Below are positions 6,846 to 14,939 of a stretch of DNA of 64,000 bases, one piece after another. The stretch's first letter is position 1. Every line of letters begins with the position of its first letter. Made by a program: the position numbers and the translations under genes. The notes below the pieces were generated by a model, which was given only the letters and a program-made list of their open reading frames with translations, was not told where the DNA came from and did no database searches. The stretch is from Pseudomonas graminis (GTDB lineage Bacteria; Pseudomonadota; Gammaproteobacteria; Pseudomonadales; Pseudomonadaceae): positions 744,001 through 808,000 of the forward strand of contig NZ_MDEN01000069.1 in NCBI RefSeq assembly GCF_001705435.1, written 5' to 3'.

Positions 6846-8232
6846 TGCTGCCGGCCTCGAGCATTTTTTCCGGACGCACCCAGGCGTCGAACTCGGCGTC
6901 GGTGAGGAAGCCCAGCTGCAGCGCCGCTTCGCGCAGGGTCAAGCCTTCGCTGTAGGCTTTCTTGGCGATCTGCGCCGACTTGTCGTAGCCGATGTGCGGG
7001 TTCAGCGCGGTCACCAGCATCAGGCCGCGCTCCAGATGCTCGGCCATCTTGGCGGCATCCGGTTCCATGCCGGCAATGCAGTGCTCGTTGAAGTTGCGGC
7101 AGCCATCGCCCAGCAAGCGGATCGATTGCAACAGGTTGTGGATGATCACCGGCTTGAACACGTTCAGCTGCAGGTGGCCCTGACTGGCGGCGAAGGTGAT
7201 CGTGGTGTCGTTGCCCATCACCTGACACGCCAGCATCGACAGCGCTTCGCACTGGGTCGGGTTGACCTTGCCCGGCATGATCGAGCTGCCCGGTTCGTTG
7301 GCCGGCAGCTTTACTTCAGCCAGGCCCGCACGTGGGCCGGAACCCAGCAGGCGCAGGTCGTTGGCGATCTTCATCAGGGTCACGGCCAGGGTTTTCAGCG
7401 CGCCGGACAGTGCGGTCAGGGGCTCATGGCCGGCCAGCGCGGCAAACTTGTTCGGCGCGGTGACGAAGGGCAGGCCGGACAGTGCGGACAATTCGGCGGC
7501 AACGGCCTCGGCGAATCCGTGGGGCGAGTTCAAGCCGGTGCCGACAGCGGTGCCGCCCTGGGCCAGCTCGCACACCGCAGGCAACGCGGCGCGGATGCTT
7601 TTTTCAGCGTAATCGAGCTGGGCGACGTAGGCCGAGAGCTCCTGGCCGAAGGTGATGGGCGTGGCGTCCATCATGTGCGTACGGCCGGTTTTCACCAGTT
7701 TCATGTGCCGCGAGGACTGCTCGGACAGACCGCTGGACAGTTCGGCGATCGCCGGCAGCAGTTGCTCTTTCACCGCTTGCACGGCCGCGATGTGCATCGC
7801 GGTGGGGAAGCAGTCGTTGGAGCTTTGCGAGCGATTGACGTGATCGTTGGGGTGAACCGGCGATTTGCCGCCGCGAACGCCACCCGCCAGTTCGTTGGCA
7901 CGGCCGGCGATGACTTCGTTGACGTTCATGTTGCTCTGGGTGCCGCTGCCGGTCTGCCAGACCACCAGGGGAAACTGATCGTCGAGCTGGCCTTGCAGCA
8001 CCTCGTCAGCGGACTGCTCGATCAGGTTGGCAATATCGGCCGGCAGGTCGCCGTTGCGATTATTGACCCGCGCCGCGGCTTTTTTGATCAGCGCCAGCGC
8101 GTGCAATACCGGCAGCGGCATGCGCTCCTGGCCAATGGCGAAGTTGATCAGGGATCGTTGCGTCTGTGCCCCCCAGTAAGCGTCTTCGGGGACGTCGATC
8201 GGACCTATGCTGTCGGTTTCGGTACGGCTCAC
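6838..8232 (-). CDS. fumC: Class II fumarate hydratase
   Basis: A 464-residue iron-independent fumarase that interconverts fumarate and malate in the TCA cycle. The superfamily signature GSSIMPGKVNPTQ is present near residue 320, as is the substrate-loop TGSGTQSNMNVNEV. It starts with GTG behind AAGGAGAGA. It shares an operon with the overlapping quinone reductase. In P. aeruginosa a fumC copy is likewise near a DUF2059 gene and bolA, the same neighbours as here. Confidence 0.95.
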   Translation of the reverse strand: MSRTETDSIGPIDVPEDAYWGAQTQRSLINFAIGQERMPLPVLHALALIKKAAARVNNRNGDLPADIANLIEQSADEVLQGQLDDQFPLVVWQTGSGTQSNMNVNEVIAGRANELAGGVRGGKSPVHPNDHVNRSQSSNDCFPTAMHIAAVQAVKEQLLPAIAELSSGLSEQSSRHMKLVKTGRTHMMDATPITFGQELSAYVAQLDYAEKSIRAALPAVCELAQGGTAVGTGLNSPHGFAEAVAAELSALSGLPFVTAPNKFAALAGHEPLTALSGALKTLAVTLMKIANDLRLLGSGPRAGLAEVKLPANEPGSSIMPGKVNPTQCEALSMLACQVMGNDTTITFAASQGHLQLNVFKPVIIHNLLQSIRLLGDGCRNFNEHCIAGMEPDAAKMAEHLERGLMLVTALNPHIGYDKSAQIAKKAYSEGLTLREAALQLGFLTDAEFDAWVRPEKMLEAGSNG

Positions 8233-8493
8233 TGGACTCTCTCCTTAAGATCGATTGGCGCAGTTTAGTAACCGGGGGAGTCGGTGGGTTCCCCGTGGCT
8301 GCTGTGCGGTCGGAACAGGTGCGCACAGTGTGCGACAAAACGCCCGGGCCGGTCGCCTTAAACCTTCGTGCGGGTGAGGGCGTCACGGTTGCGGGATAAC
8401 CGCTCGTAGGGTCGGGGGTTGAGGGAAATGCGCAAAGGGGCGCAGAATGGCCGGCCTTGGGGTTCTGCCTCGCCTGCTAGATAAGGAAACTCG

Positions 8494-9030
8494 ATGACCC
8501 GTCTTCGTGCCATTTGTGCTGCGGTTGCTCTGGTATGTGCCAGCGGCCAGGTTCTTGCCGATACCGCCAGCCATGAAGCCAGTGCTGTAGCGTTCCTCAA
8601 ACTGGCTCACGCCGATCAACTGGGTGCGCCGGTTTACATGCAAGTCCAGCAGATGTTCGCTCAGCGCTTCGCTGAAACCAAAGCACCTGCGTCCAAGCAA
8701 GCCACTCTCGAAACCTATCAGGGCAAGGCCAACGCCGCGCTGGATCAGGTGATCAGCTGGCCAAAACTGCAGCCTGATATGGTCAAGCTGTACACCTCGA
8801 ACTTCACCGAAAGCGAGCTGAAAGACCTGGTTGCCTTCTATCAGTCGCCACTGGGCCAGAAAGTCCAGGCGAAGATGCCGCAGATCAGCCAGCAGTCGTT
8901 CCAGCTGACCCAGAGCAAACTGGAAAGCGCGGTGCCTGTGGTCAACAAGCTGCTCGCCGACATGACCAAGGAACTGACCCCGGCCGGCGCCAAGCCAGCT
9001 GCACCGGCCGCTCCTGCCAAGAAGCCATAA
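8494..9030 (+). CDS. DUF2059 family exported protein
   Basis: The 178-residue protein has a signal peptide (MTRLRAICAAVALVCASGQVLA) and a DUF2059 domain near the C-terminus with the typical helix ELKDLVAFYQSPLGQKVQAKMP, then a low-complexity Ala/Pro/Lys tail. It is probably periplasmic; no biochemical role is established for the family. A normal ribosome binding site (AAGGAAA) precedes the start. It is followed after 12 bases by bolA, so the two probably form an operon. Confidence 0.8.
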   Translation: MTRLRAICAAVALVCASGQVLADTASHEASAVAFLKLAHADQLGAPVYMQVQQMFAQRFAETKAPASKQATLETYQGKANAALDQVISWPKLQPDMVKLYTSNFTESELKDLVAFYQSPLGQKVQAKMPQISQQSFQLTQSKLESAVPVVNKLLADMTKELTPAGAKPAAPAAPAKKP

Positions 9031-9042
9031 GCGAAGCCTGAC

Positions 9043-9339
9043 ATGAGCATGCAACAGCGAATCGAATCCGCGTTGACGGTCTTTCAGCCCGAGTACCTTC
9101 AGGTGCTCAATGAAAGCCACATGCACAGTCGCGGCACGGACACTCACTACAAGGCGGTGGTGGTCAGCGAGCAGTTCGCCGGCCTCAACGCGGTCAAGCG
9201 TCACCAGAAGGTCTACGGCCTGCTCGGTGGCCTGATGGGTGAGTTCCACGCTCTGGCGCTGCACACCTATACACCGGAGGAATGGGCGAAGCTCGGCGCC
9301 GCGCCGTCTTCACCGACCTGTGCGGGTGGGCATGACTGA
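9043..9339 (+). CDS. bolA: BolA family protein
   Basis: A 98-residue protein with the BolA fold: QQRIESALTVFQPEYLQVLNESHMHS, then a beta strand with THYKAVVVSEQF and the helix-turn LNAVKRHQKVYGLLGG; the conserved histidine is in FHALALHTYTPEEW. BolA proteins pair with monothiol glutaredoxins around [2Fe-2S] clusters and affect cell shape and stress physiology. It lies 12 bases after the DUF2059 gene. A GC-rich hairpin follows the stop codon. Confidence 0.9.
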   Translation: MSMQQRIESALTVFQPEYLQVLNESHMHSRGTDTHYKAVVVSEQFAGLNAVKRHQKVYGLLGGLMGEFHALALHTYTPEEWAKLGAAPSSPTCAGGHD

Positions 9340-9343
9340 CGCC

Positions 9344-9382
9344 TGCCCCCCGAAGCAGGCCTTGCTGCAGGCTTCGGGGGCA
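9344..9382. terminator. GC-rich hairpin between bolA and a convergent TetR gene
   Basis: TGCCCCC-CGAAGC at 9344-9356 pairs with GCTTCGGGGGCA at 9371-9382 around a short loop. There is no clear T-run on either side, so it may be a weak or rho-assisted terminator serving both converging transcripts. Confidence 0.5.
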
Positions 9383-9390
9383 AGCGGCTA

Positions 9391-9954
9391 TCAAGCCGGT
9401 AAGGGGCCATAAGCGCGATAGGCCTCGATCAACGTATCGAACAGCGTGATGTCTGACCGGCTTCTTGCGATGAGCTGGGCCCCCGCAACGGCGGAAAAAA
9501 TGGCGCGCGCGCGGACGTCGCTGTCGGTTGCCTCGCAGCAGTTGGCGGCGACAAGCTGTCGGCGCAGCCAGTCTGTATTCACCTGAGCAAAAGCCTGAAT
9601 CTCCTCGGCCATGGCCGTGGGCAGATTATCGGTTTCCGCTCCCACGAAGCTGGCCAGACACAGCCGGTTGCCGGCCTCCAGCGAGCGACGAAAGATCTCT
9701 GGAAAACGACGCAGTGCTTCAGCGGGATCCGGCGTCTCCTCAGAAAGCGTCTCCAGCGCCGCCGCACCGTCTTGCCAATACCGCCTGGCAACGGCAATGC
9801 CCAGGTCAGCCTTGCTCGGGAAGTGGTAGTAGATGCTGGCTGGCTTGATGCCAACCGCTTGGGCCAGGTCGCGAAAATTCAGTCCGTTGTAACCCTGTGA
9901 CTGGGCAATGTTTCGGGCGGCCAGAAGTATGGCTTCGCGGGCGTTGATGCTCAT
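9391..9954 (-). CDS. TetR family regulator of the adjacent GST gene
   Basis: The protein is 187 residues from the chosen ATG at 9954 (MSINAREAILLAARNIAQSQG); a longer frame adds 26 residues with no family resemblance. The N-terminal helix-turn-helix LNFRDLAQAVGIKPASIYYHFPSKADL is clear, and the ligand domain follows. It lies 104 bases downstream of the glutathione transferase gene on the same strand. Twin palindromes upstream of that gene are its likely operators, so it probably represses its own operon and is relieved by an electrophile or other small molecule; the ligand is unknown. Confidence 0.8.
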   Translation of the reverse strand: MSINAREAILLAARNIAQSQGYNGLNFRDLAQAVGIKPASIYYHFPSKADLGIAVARRYWQDGAAALETLSEETPDPAEALRRFPEIFRRSLEAGNRLCLASFVGAETDNLPTAMAEEIQAFAQVNTDWLRRQLVAANCCEATDSDVRARAIFSAVAGAQLIARSRSDITLFDTLIEAYRAYGPLPA

Positions 9955-10058
9955 TGTCGTGCCTTTCCTGGGTCGGACGAGTTGCAGTGGAACCGGCGAT
10001 CTTAAAGCAAAAGTCCCTGCAACCGTCCTCACAGATCATGACTTGCCCTACGGACGTA

Positions 10059-10760
10059 TCACGCGGAAGGCGAATCCAGCTCCGGTATGCCACTGCTGCG
10101 ATCAGCGTAGGCGGCCTGGAAGGCCGGGCGTTTCTGCCAGCGCTGCCAGTAGCTGTCCAGGTGCTCGAAACGCTCGTCCAGCGGGGTTGCGTTCACCGGG
10201 AATTTGGAGAAGGCAATCGCGGTCGCCAGCGTGATGTCGGCAAACGTGGGTTCGGCACCGCCGAGCAGCCACTCGCGACCGTCAGCCAGATGACAATTCA
10301 CCAGGGCGGCGTGCATCAGTGCCTCTTTGCGGCAGTGCTCACCCCATGCCTCATTCTTCGTCAGCTCCAGCTTGAAGCCGAGCCCGGTGTGCAAGACGTG
10401 AAAAGCCGTGACGATCCGATACAGGATATGCACCCAGATGCGGTTATCCCACATGTTGTCCAGGCCTTGTTCCAGCGCGCTTTCGCCCATGATCTTGCGG
10501 CCTGGGTAGGACTGGTCGAGAAAACGGGCGATGGCCGGTGTTTCGGAAATATAGCTGCCATCCGCCAACTGCAGTGTCGGGGTTTCTCCCCATGGGTTCA
10601 TGTTGAGGTGACGCCAGCCGCGTTGCTCGCCACCGGGCGCCATGTCATAGATGGTTTCATCGAACTGATCGGCGATACCCTTTTCGTGCATGAACAGGCG
10701 CAGTCGCTGGGGATTGGGAAACGCCGAAGGAGAGGTGAATAGCTGCAATTTGGTTGTCAT
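10059..10760 (-). CDS. Glutathione S-transferase family protein
   Basis: The 233-residue protein has an N-terminal thioredoxin-fold domain (KLQLFTSPSAFPNPQRLRLFMHEKG, with the cis-Pro/Ser-Glu motif in TPTLQLADGSYISETPAIARFLD) and an all-helical C-terminal domain ending GAEPTFADITLATAIAF. I used the ATG at 10760 (MTTKLQLF), because the ten preceding codons are outside the GST fold and overlap the promoter side. GSTs conjugate or reduce electrophiles with glutathione. The gene is first in a two-gene operon with a TetR regulator and has two perfect operators upstream, which points to inducible detoxification. Confidence 0.85.
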   Translation of the reverse strand: MTTKLQLFTSPSAFPNPQRLRLFMHEKGIADQFDETIYDMAPGGEQRGWRHLNMNPWGETPTLQLADGSYISETPAIARFLDQSYPGRKIMGESALEQGLDNMWDNRIWVHILYRIVTAFHVLHTGLGFKLELTKNEAWGEHCRKEALMHAALVNCHLADGREWLLGGAEPTFADITLATAIAFSKFPVNATPLDERFEHLDSYWQRWQKRPAFQAAYADRSSGIPELDSPSA

Positions 10761-10788
10761 GGCGCCGTCCTGTGGTAGAAGAATGTTC

Positions 10789-10806
10789 ACCTAACGTTTG
10801 TTAGGT
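10789..10806. promoter_or_regulatory. TetR-type operator 1 upstream of the GST gene
   Basis: The perfect 18-bp inverted repeat ACCTAAC-GTTT-GTTAGGT lies 29 bases upstream of the GST start codon. It has the same arms as a second copy 59 bases further upstream. Repression by the co-transcribed TetR protein is the simplest reading. Confidence 0.75.
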
Positions 10807-10847
10807 AGGTAAACCTTAGGCGCGAAAACCGTAGACGTCAATAGGCT

Positions 10848-10865
10848 ACCTAACATTCGTTAGGT
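10848..10865. promoter_or_regulatory. TetR-type operator 2 upstream of the GST gene
   Basis: ACCTAAC-ATTC-GTTAGGT has arms identical to operator 1 with a different four-base centre. The 59-base centre-to-centre distance is about 5.6 helical turns. Confidence 0.75.
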
Positions 10866-10878
10866 TTGTTTTTGCCTC

Positions 10879-11046
10879 ATGCTAACCACCCTTCACGTCA
10901 GATCTGCAGCCAGCTTCGAGGCCTGTGCCAGCGCCGCGTTGGAATTCGTTTCTGCGGTCGTCGAATCCGCGAAGGTTGCCTCCGAGACCACCGCGTCGAA
11001 GGCCGGTATAACCACCATTCGTGCGCAGGTTTTGAGGCGTCTGTGA
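10879..11046 (+). CDS. Possible 55-aa small ORF upstream of trhO
   Basis: An ATG at 10879 opens a 55-codon frame ending at TGA 11044-11046. The product begins MLTTLHVRSAASFEACASAA and is alanine/serine/threonine/valine rich with a basic end. The third codon position is mostly G or C in the middle, as in genuine genes here. However, no ribosome binding site precedes it and operator 2 ends only 13 bases upstream. It could be a gene remnant or chance. The rest of the gap (10761-11223) holds the two operators and a -10-like TAGAAT at 11131-11136. Confidence 0.25.
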   Translation: MLTTLHVRSAASFEACASAALEFVSAVVESAKVASETTASKAGITTIRAQVLRRL

Positions 11047-11223
11047 GTAGGATGCCGATGTTCCCGATAGATGAGCAGGGTGATTGAGACGATTGATCAA
11101 CCCGCCTGCCTGCCCACGTTCGATTCTTGATAGAATCCGCGCCGCGTTGCCCGGTCGGCACGCGTTCATCTGAATCATTCACCCGGTAGGCCCTTTGCGA
11201 GGGTCACCACCTGGAGACGCTAC

Positions 11224-12195
11224 ATGACCCAAACCGCCCCCATCGTCGTCGCGGCGCTGTACAAATTCGTCACCCTTTCCGATTACGTCGCACTGCGCGA
11301 GCCCCTGCTGCAGGCGATGGTCGACAACGGCATCAAAGGCACCTTGCTGATCGCTGAAGAAGGCATCAACGGCACGGTCTCCGGCAGCCGCGAGGGTATC
11401 GACGGCCTGATGGCCTGGCTGAAGAACGATCCGCGCATGGTCGACATCGACCACAAGGAATCGTACTGCGACGACCAGCCGTTCTACCGCACCAAGGTCA
11501 AACTCAAGAAAGAGATCGTGACGTTGGGCGTCCCGGGCGTCGACCCGAACAAGGCGGTGGGCACCTACGTCGATCCCAAGGACTGGAACGCGCTGATCGC
11601 CGACCCTGAAGTGCTGCTCATCGACACGCGCAACGATTACGAAGTGTCCATCGGCACCTTCGAAGGCGCGATTGACCCCAAGACCGCGTCCTTCCGTGAA
11701 TTTCCGGACTACATCAAAACCCACTTCGATCCAGCGAAGCACAAGAAGGTCGCGATGTTCTGCACCGGCGGCATTCGCTGTGAAAAGGCGTCCAGCTACA
11801 TGCTCGGTGAAGGCTTTGAAGAGGTCTATCACCTCAAGGGCGGCATCCTCAAATACCTGGAAGAAGTGCCCGAGGAAGAAACCCGCTGGCAGGGCGACTG
11901 CTTCGTGTTCGACAATCGCGTCACGGTCCGCCACGACCTGACCGAAGGCGACTACGATCAATGCCATGCCTGCCGCACGCCGATCAGCGCAGAAGACCGT
12001 GCCAGCGAGCATTATTCGCCGGGCGTCAGTTGCCCGCACTGCTGGGATTCGCTGAGCGAGAAAACCCGCCGCAGCGCCATCGACCGGCAGAAGCAGATCG
12101 AACTGGCGAAGGCGCGCAATCAGCCGCACCCTATCGGTCGCAATTACCGTGCGCTCGACGGCCAGGCGACTGAAACCCCAAGCAACGAGGCCTGA
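11224..12195 (+). CDS. trhO: tRNA uridine-34 hydroxylase (rhodanese domain)
   Basis: The 323-residue protein has an N-terminal ferredoxin-like domain, then a rhodanese domain with the active-site loop CTGGIRC (first Cys at residue 180). TrhO (YceA) installs oxygen at C5 of U34 in several tRNAs, an oxygen-dependent route to ho5U that precedes cmo5U-type modification. A C-terminal CHACRTPI...CPHC cysteine cluster may bind zinc. The gene begins a three-gene run: the DsbA-like gene starts 3 bases after its stop and the ABC gene overlaps that one. Confidence 0.9.
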   Translation: MTQTAPIVVAALYKFVTLSDYVALREPLLQAMVDNGIKGTLLIAEEGINGTVSGSREGIDGLMAWLKNDPRMVDIDHKESYCDDQPFYRTKVKLKKEIVTLGVPGVDPNKAVGTYVDPKDWNALIADPEVLLIDTRNDYEVSIGTFEGAIDPKTASFREFPDYIKTHFDPAKHKKVAMFCTGGIRCEKASSYMLGEGFEEVYHLKGGILKYLEEVPEEETRWQGDCFVFDNRVTVRHDLTEGDYDQCHACRTPISAEDRASEHYSPGVSCPHCWDSLSEKTRRSAIDRQKQIELAKARNQPHPIGRNYRALDGQATETPSNEA

Positions 12196-12198
12196 ACC

Positions 12199-12834
12199 AT
12201 GTCCACCCGCCTGCTGTACGTGATGGACCCGATGTGTTCCTGGTGCTGGGGGTTTTCTCCGGTGGCCGAAGCATTGGTCGAGCAGGCGGGAGCGGCGGGG
12301 GTGCCGTTGCATCTGGTGGTGGGCGGATTGCGCACCGGCAGTGGCGCGGCGCTGGAACCGACGACCAAACGTTACATTCTTGAACACTGGCAAGCGGTGC
12401 ACGAGGCCACGGGCCAGACGTTCCGTTTCGAGGATGCCTTGCCCGACGGTTTCGTCTACGACACTGCGCCCGCCTGCCGGGCCATCGTTGCGGCGCGCAG
12501 CCTGGCACCGGACGTCGCCTGGCGGCTGGTCAAAGAAATCCAGCAGGCCTTTTACCTTCACGGTCGCGACGTGACCCACGGCTCGGTGCTGGCCGAACTC
12601 GCCGAAAAAGCCGGTTTGCCGCGCATCGAGTTCGCCGAAGCCTTCGACAGCGTCGAACAGCACACGGCGACCGCGTCGGATTTTTTCTGGGTTCAGGACT
12701 TGGGCATCGCGGGTTTCCCGACGATGCTCGCCGAGCGCAACGGCCAACTGGCGCTGCTGACTAACGGCTATCAACCCCTGGAGGTCCTCGGGCCTTTGCT
12801 GGGTCGCTGGCTGGAGCGCAACGCCAGTGCCTGA
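12199..12834 (+). CDS. DsbA family thioredoxin-like protein (cytoplasmic)
   Basis: The 211-residue protein has the DsbA-family layout with the redox motif CSWC at the start (MDPMCSWCWGFSP) and the cis-proline segment IAGFPTMLAE near residue 175. There is no signal peptide, so it should be cytosolic, like FrnE or 2-hydroxychromene-isomerase relatives. Its substrate is unknown. It lies 3 bases after trhO with GAGG as ribosome binding site, and its 3' end overlaps the ABC gene by 8 bases. The same order, as I recall, occurs in P. aeruginosa. Confidence 0.8.
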   Translation: MSTRLLYVMDPMCSWCWGFSPVAEALVEQAGAAGVPLHLVVGGLRTGSGAALEPTTKRYILEHWQAVHEATGQTFRFEDALPDGFVYDTAPACRAIVAARSLAPDVAWRLVKEIQQAFYLHGRDVTHGSVLAELAEKAGLPRIEFAEAFDSVEQHTATASDFFWVQDLGIAGFPTMLAERNGQLALLTNGYQPLEVLGPLLGRWLERNASA

Positions 12835-14668
12835 CGTCCCTGATCTGGAACATCGCCATCCCGCTGCACCGGCTAATGAACCTCCTGTCGCTGACCGCTT
12901 GAACTGGGCGCAGATCAGGCGCCTCGCGCTGCAGCACAAGAAGGCGCTGTGGGTGGCCAATGGCGTCGCGGTCCTGGCGGTGCTCTGCTCGGTGCCGATC
13001 CCGCTGCTGCTGCCCTTGCTGGTCGATGAAGTGCTGCTGGGCAAAGGTAATTCGGCACTCGTCTTCATGAATCAGTTTTTGCCGGACAGCCTGCAAAAGC
13101 CCGTCGGCTATATCGGTCTGATGCTGGTGGCGACACTGTGTCTGCGTTTGGGGGCACTGGTGTTCAACGTGATCCAGTCGCGCTTGTTCGCCGGGCTCGC
13201 CAAGGACATCGTCTATCGCATCCGCACGCGCCTGATCGAGCGGCTCAAGCGGATCTCGCTGAGCGAATACGAAAGCCTGGGCACTGGCACGGTCACCGCG
13301 CATCTGGTGACGGATCTGGACACCGTGGACAAATTCGTCGGCGAGACGCTGAGCAAGTTTCTCGTGGCGATGCTTACCCTCACTGGGACCGCTGCGATCT
13401 TGATGTGGATGCACTGGCAACTGGCGCTGCTGATCCTGCTGTTCAACCCGCTGGTGGTGTTCGCCACGGTGAAGCTCGGCAAGCGCGTCAAGCACCTCAA
13501 GAAACTGGAAAACGACAGCACCTCACGCTTCACCCAGGCGCTGACCGAAACCCTCGAGGGTATTCAGGAGATCCGTGCCAGTAACCGTCAGGGCTATTTC
13601 CTCGGATTGCTCGGCCTGCGTGCCCGGGAAGTGCGCGATTACGCGGTGTCGTCCCAGTGGAAGAGCGACGCGTCGGGCCGGGCCAGCGGGCTGCTGTTTC
13701 AATTCGGCATCGACATTTTCCGCGCTGCCGCGATGCTCACGGTGCTGTTCTCCGACCTGTCCATCGGCCACATGCTCGCGGTGTTCAGCTACCTGTGGTT
13801 CATGATCGGTCCGGTCGAACAACTGCTGAATCTGCAGTACGCCTATTACGCGGCGGGCGGTGCTCTGACGCGCATCAACGAACTGCTGGCCCGCGCGGAC
13901 GAGCCTCAGTATCCGGGGCACAGCAATCCGTTCGCGGGTCGGCAGACGGTGAGCATCGACGTCCGCGGGCTGAGCTTCGGCTACAACGACGAGTTGGTCC
14001 TCGATCAGCTAGACCTGTCGATCAATCCCGGCGAAAAAGTCGCGATCGTCGGCGCCAGCGGCGGTGGCAAAAGCACCCTGGTGCAGTTGCTGCTCGGGCT
14101 CTACACCGCGAAATCCGGTCTCATCCGGTTTGGTGGCTCAAGCTTGCAGGAGATCGGCCTGGACACCGTGCGCGAGAACGTCGCCGTGGTCTTGCAGCAT
14201 CCGGCGCTGTTCAACGACACCGTCCGCGCCAACCTGTTGATGGGCCGGGAGCAGGACGACAGGGCCTGTTGGCAGGCGCTGGAAATCGCCCAGATGGATG
14301 CGACGATCCGCGCGCTGCCGCTGGGGCTGGACAGCGTGGTCGGGCGCTCGGGTGTTCGGTTGTCCGGCGGCCAGCGCCAAAGGCTGGCCATTGCGCGCAT
14401 GGTGCTGGCCGATCCCAAGGTGGTGATTCTCGACGAGGCCACCTCTGCGCTGGACGCCGCCACCGAGTACAACCTGCACCAGGCGCTCAACCGGTTTCTC
14501 AGTGGCCGCACGACGCTGATCATTGCCCACCGACTGTCGGCGGTGAAACAGGCGGACCGTGTACTGGTGTTCGATGGCGGGCGGATCGCCGAAGACGGTG
14601 ATCACCAGCAACTGATTGCAGACGGCGGGCTGTACGCCAGGCTCTACGGACACCTGCAACAGGTGTGA
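12827..14668 (+). CDS. ABC exporter, fused membrane and ATPase domains (MsbA-like)
   Basis: The 613-residue half-transporter starts at GTG behind GGAG. Six transmembrane helices occupy roughly residues 40-340. The ATPase domain has Walker A GASGGGKST near 408, signature LSGGQRQRLAIARM near 512, Walker B VVILDEA near 532 and the H-loop IIAHRLS. Such homodimers export lipids, peptides or drugs. The protein is not the essential MsbA by context, and its substrate is unknown. It closes the trhO operon; in P. aeruginosa a similar exporter also sits just before rbdA. Confidence 0.85.
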   Translation: MPDVPDLEHRHPAAPANEPPVADRLNWAQIRRLALQHKKALWVANGVAVLAVLCSVPIPLLLPLLVDEVLLGKGNSALVFMNQFLPDSLQKPVGYIGLMLVATLCLRLGALVFNVIQSRLFAGLAKDIVYRIRTRLIERLKRISLSEYESLGTGTVTAHLVTDLDTVDKFVGETLSKFLVAMLTLTGTAAILMWMHWQLALLILLFNPLVVFATVKLGKRVKHLKKLENDSTSRFTQALTETLEGIQEIRASNRQGYFLGLLGLRAREVRDYAVSSQWKSDASGRASGLLFQFGIDIFRAAAMLTVLFSDLSIGHMLAVFSYLWFMIGPVEQLLNLQYAYYAAGGALTRINELLARADEPQYPGHSNPFAGRQTVSIDVRGLSFGYNDELVLDQLDLSINPGEKVAIVGASGGGKSTLVQLLLGLYTAKSGLIRFGGSSLQEIGLDTVRENVAVVLQHPALFNDTVRANLLMGREQDDRACWQALEIAQMDATIRALPLGLDSVVGRSGVRLSGGQRQRLAIARMVLADPKVVILDEATSALDAATEYNLHQALNRFLSGRTTLIIAHRLSAVKQADRVLVFDGGRIAEDGDHQQLIADGGLYARLYGHLQQV

Positions 14669-14939
14669 CACAGCGCGACGGGTTTTAGAGCCGCCACACT
14701 GAAATGGCGTATCGCCACTGGACCACGTCAATCCTCGGGCTATGCTCTCCCATGGCAATCACTGAAAATGTGAAAAGCGTCATATTTACGTCTCCGCACT
14801 CAAATGGCTGGTTACGTCTTGTAAAAGATGTGAGAGATTGTCTGCTGCATCGTGGAAATTAGCGAAGTCCCTCAGGCTCCAGGAAGGTTGCCTGGTGAAG
14901 GGGGAATGAGTATCTGGCAGTGCTGATCAAAGGGACACC
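14669..14939. promoter_or_regulatory. Upstream region of the RbdA-like gene, with direct repeats
   Basis: The gap carries no gene. The octamer TTACGTCT occurs twice in direct orientation at 14786-14793 and 14812-14819 (26 bases apart), about 120-150 bases before the start codon. AAAGGGAC is the ribosome binding site. The direct repeats are a candidate activator site only. Confidence 0.3.

Noticed and set aside
6820..8268. 482-codon plus-strand frame opposite fumC
   Set aside because: Complement of fumC; Gly/Gln/His-rich with no fold signature.
11179..13068. 629-codon minus-strand frame across trhO and the DsbA-like gene
   Set aside because: Spans two real genes and their junction on the other strand, with Arg/Gln/His-rich composition typical of antisense frames.
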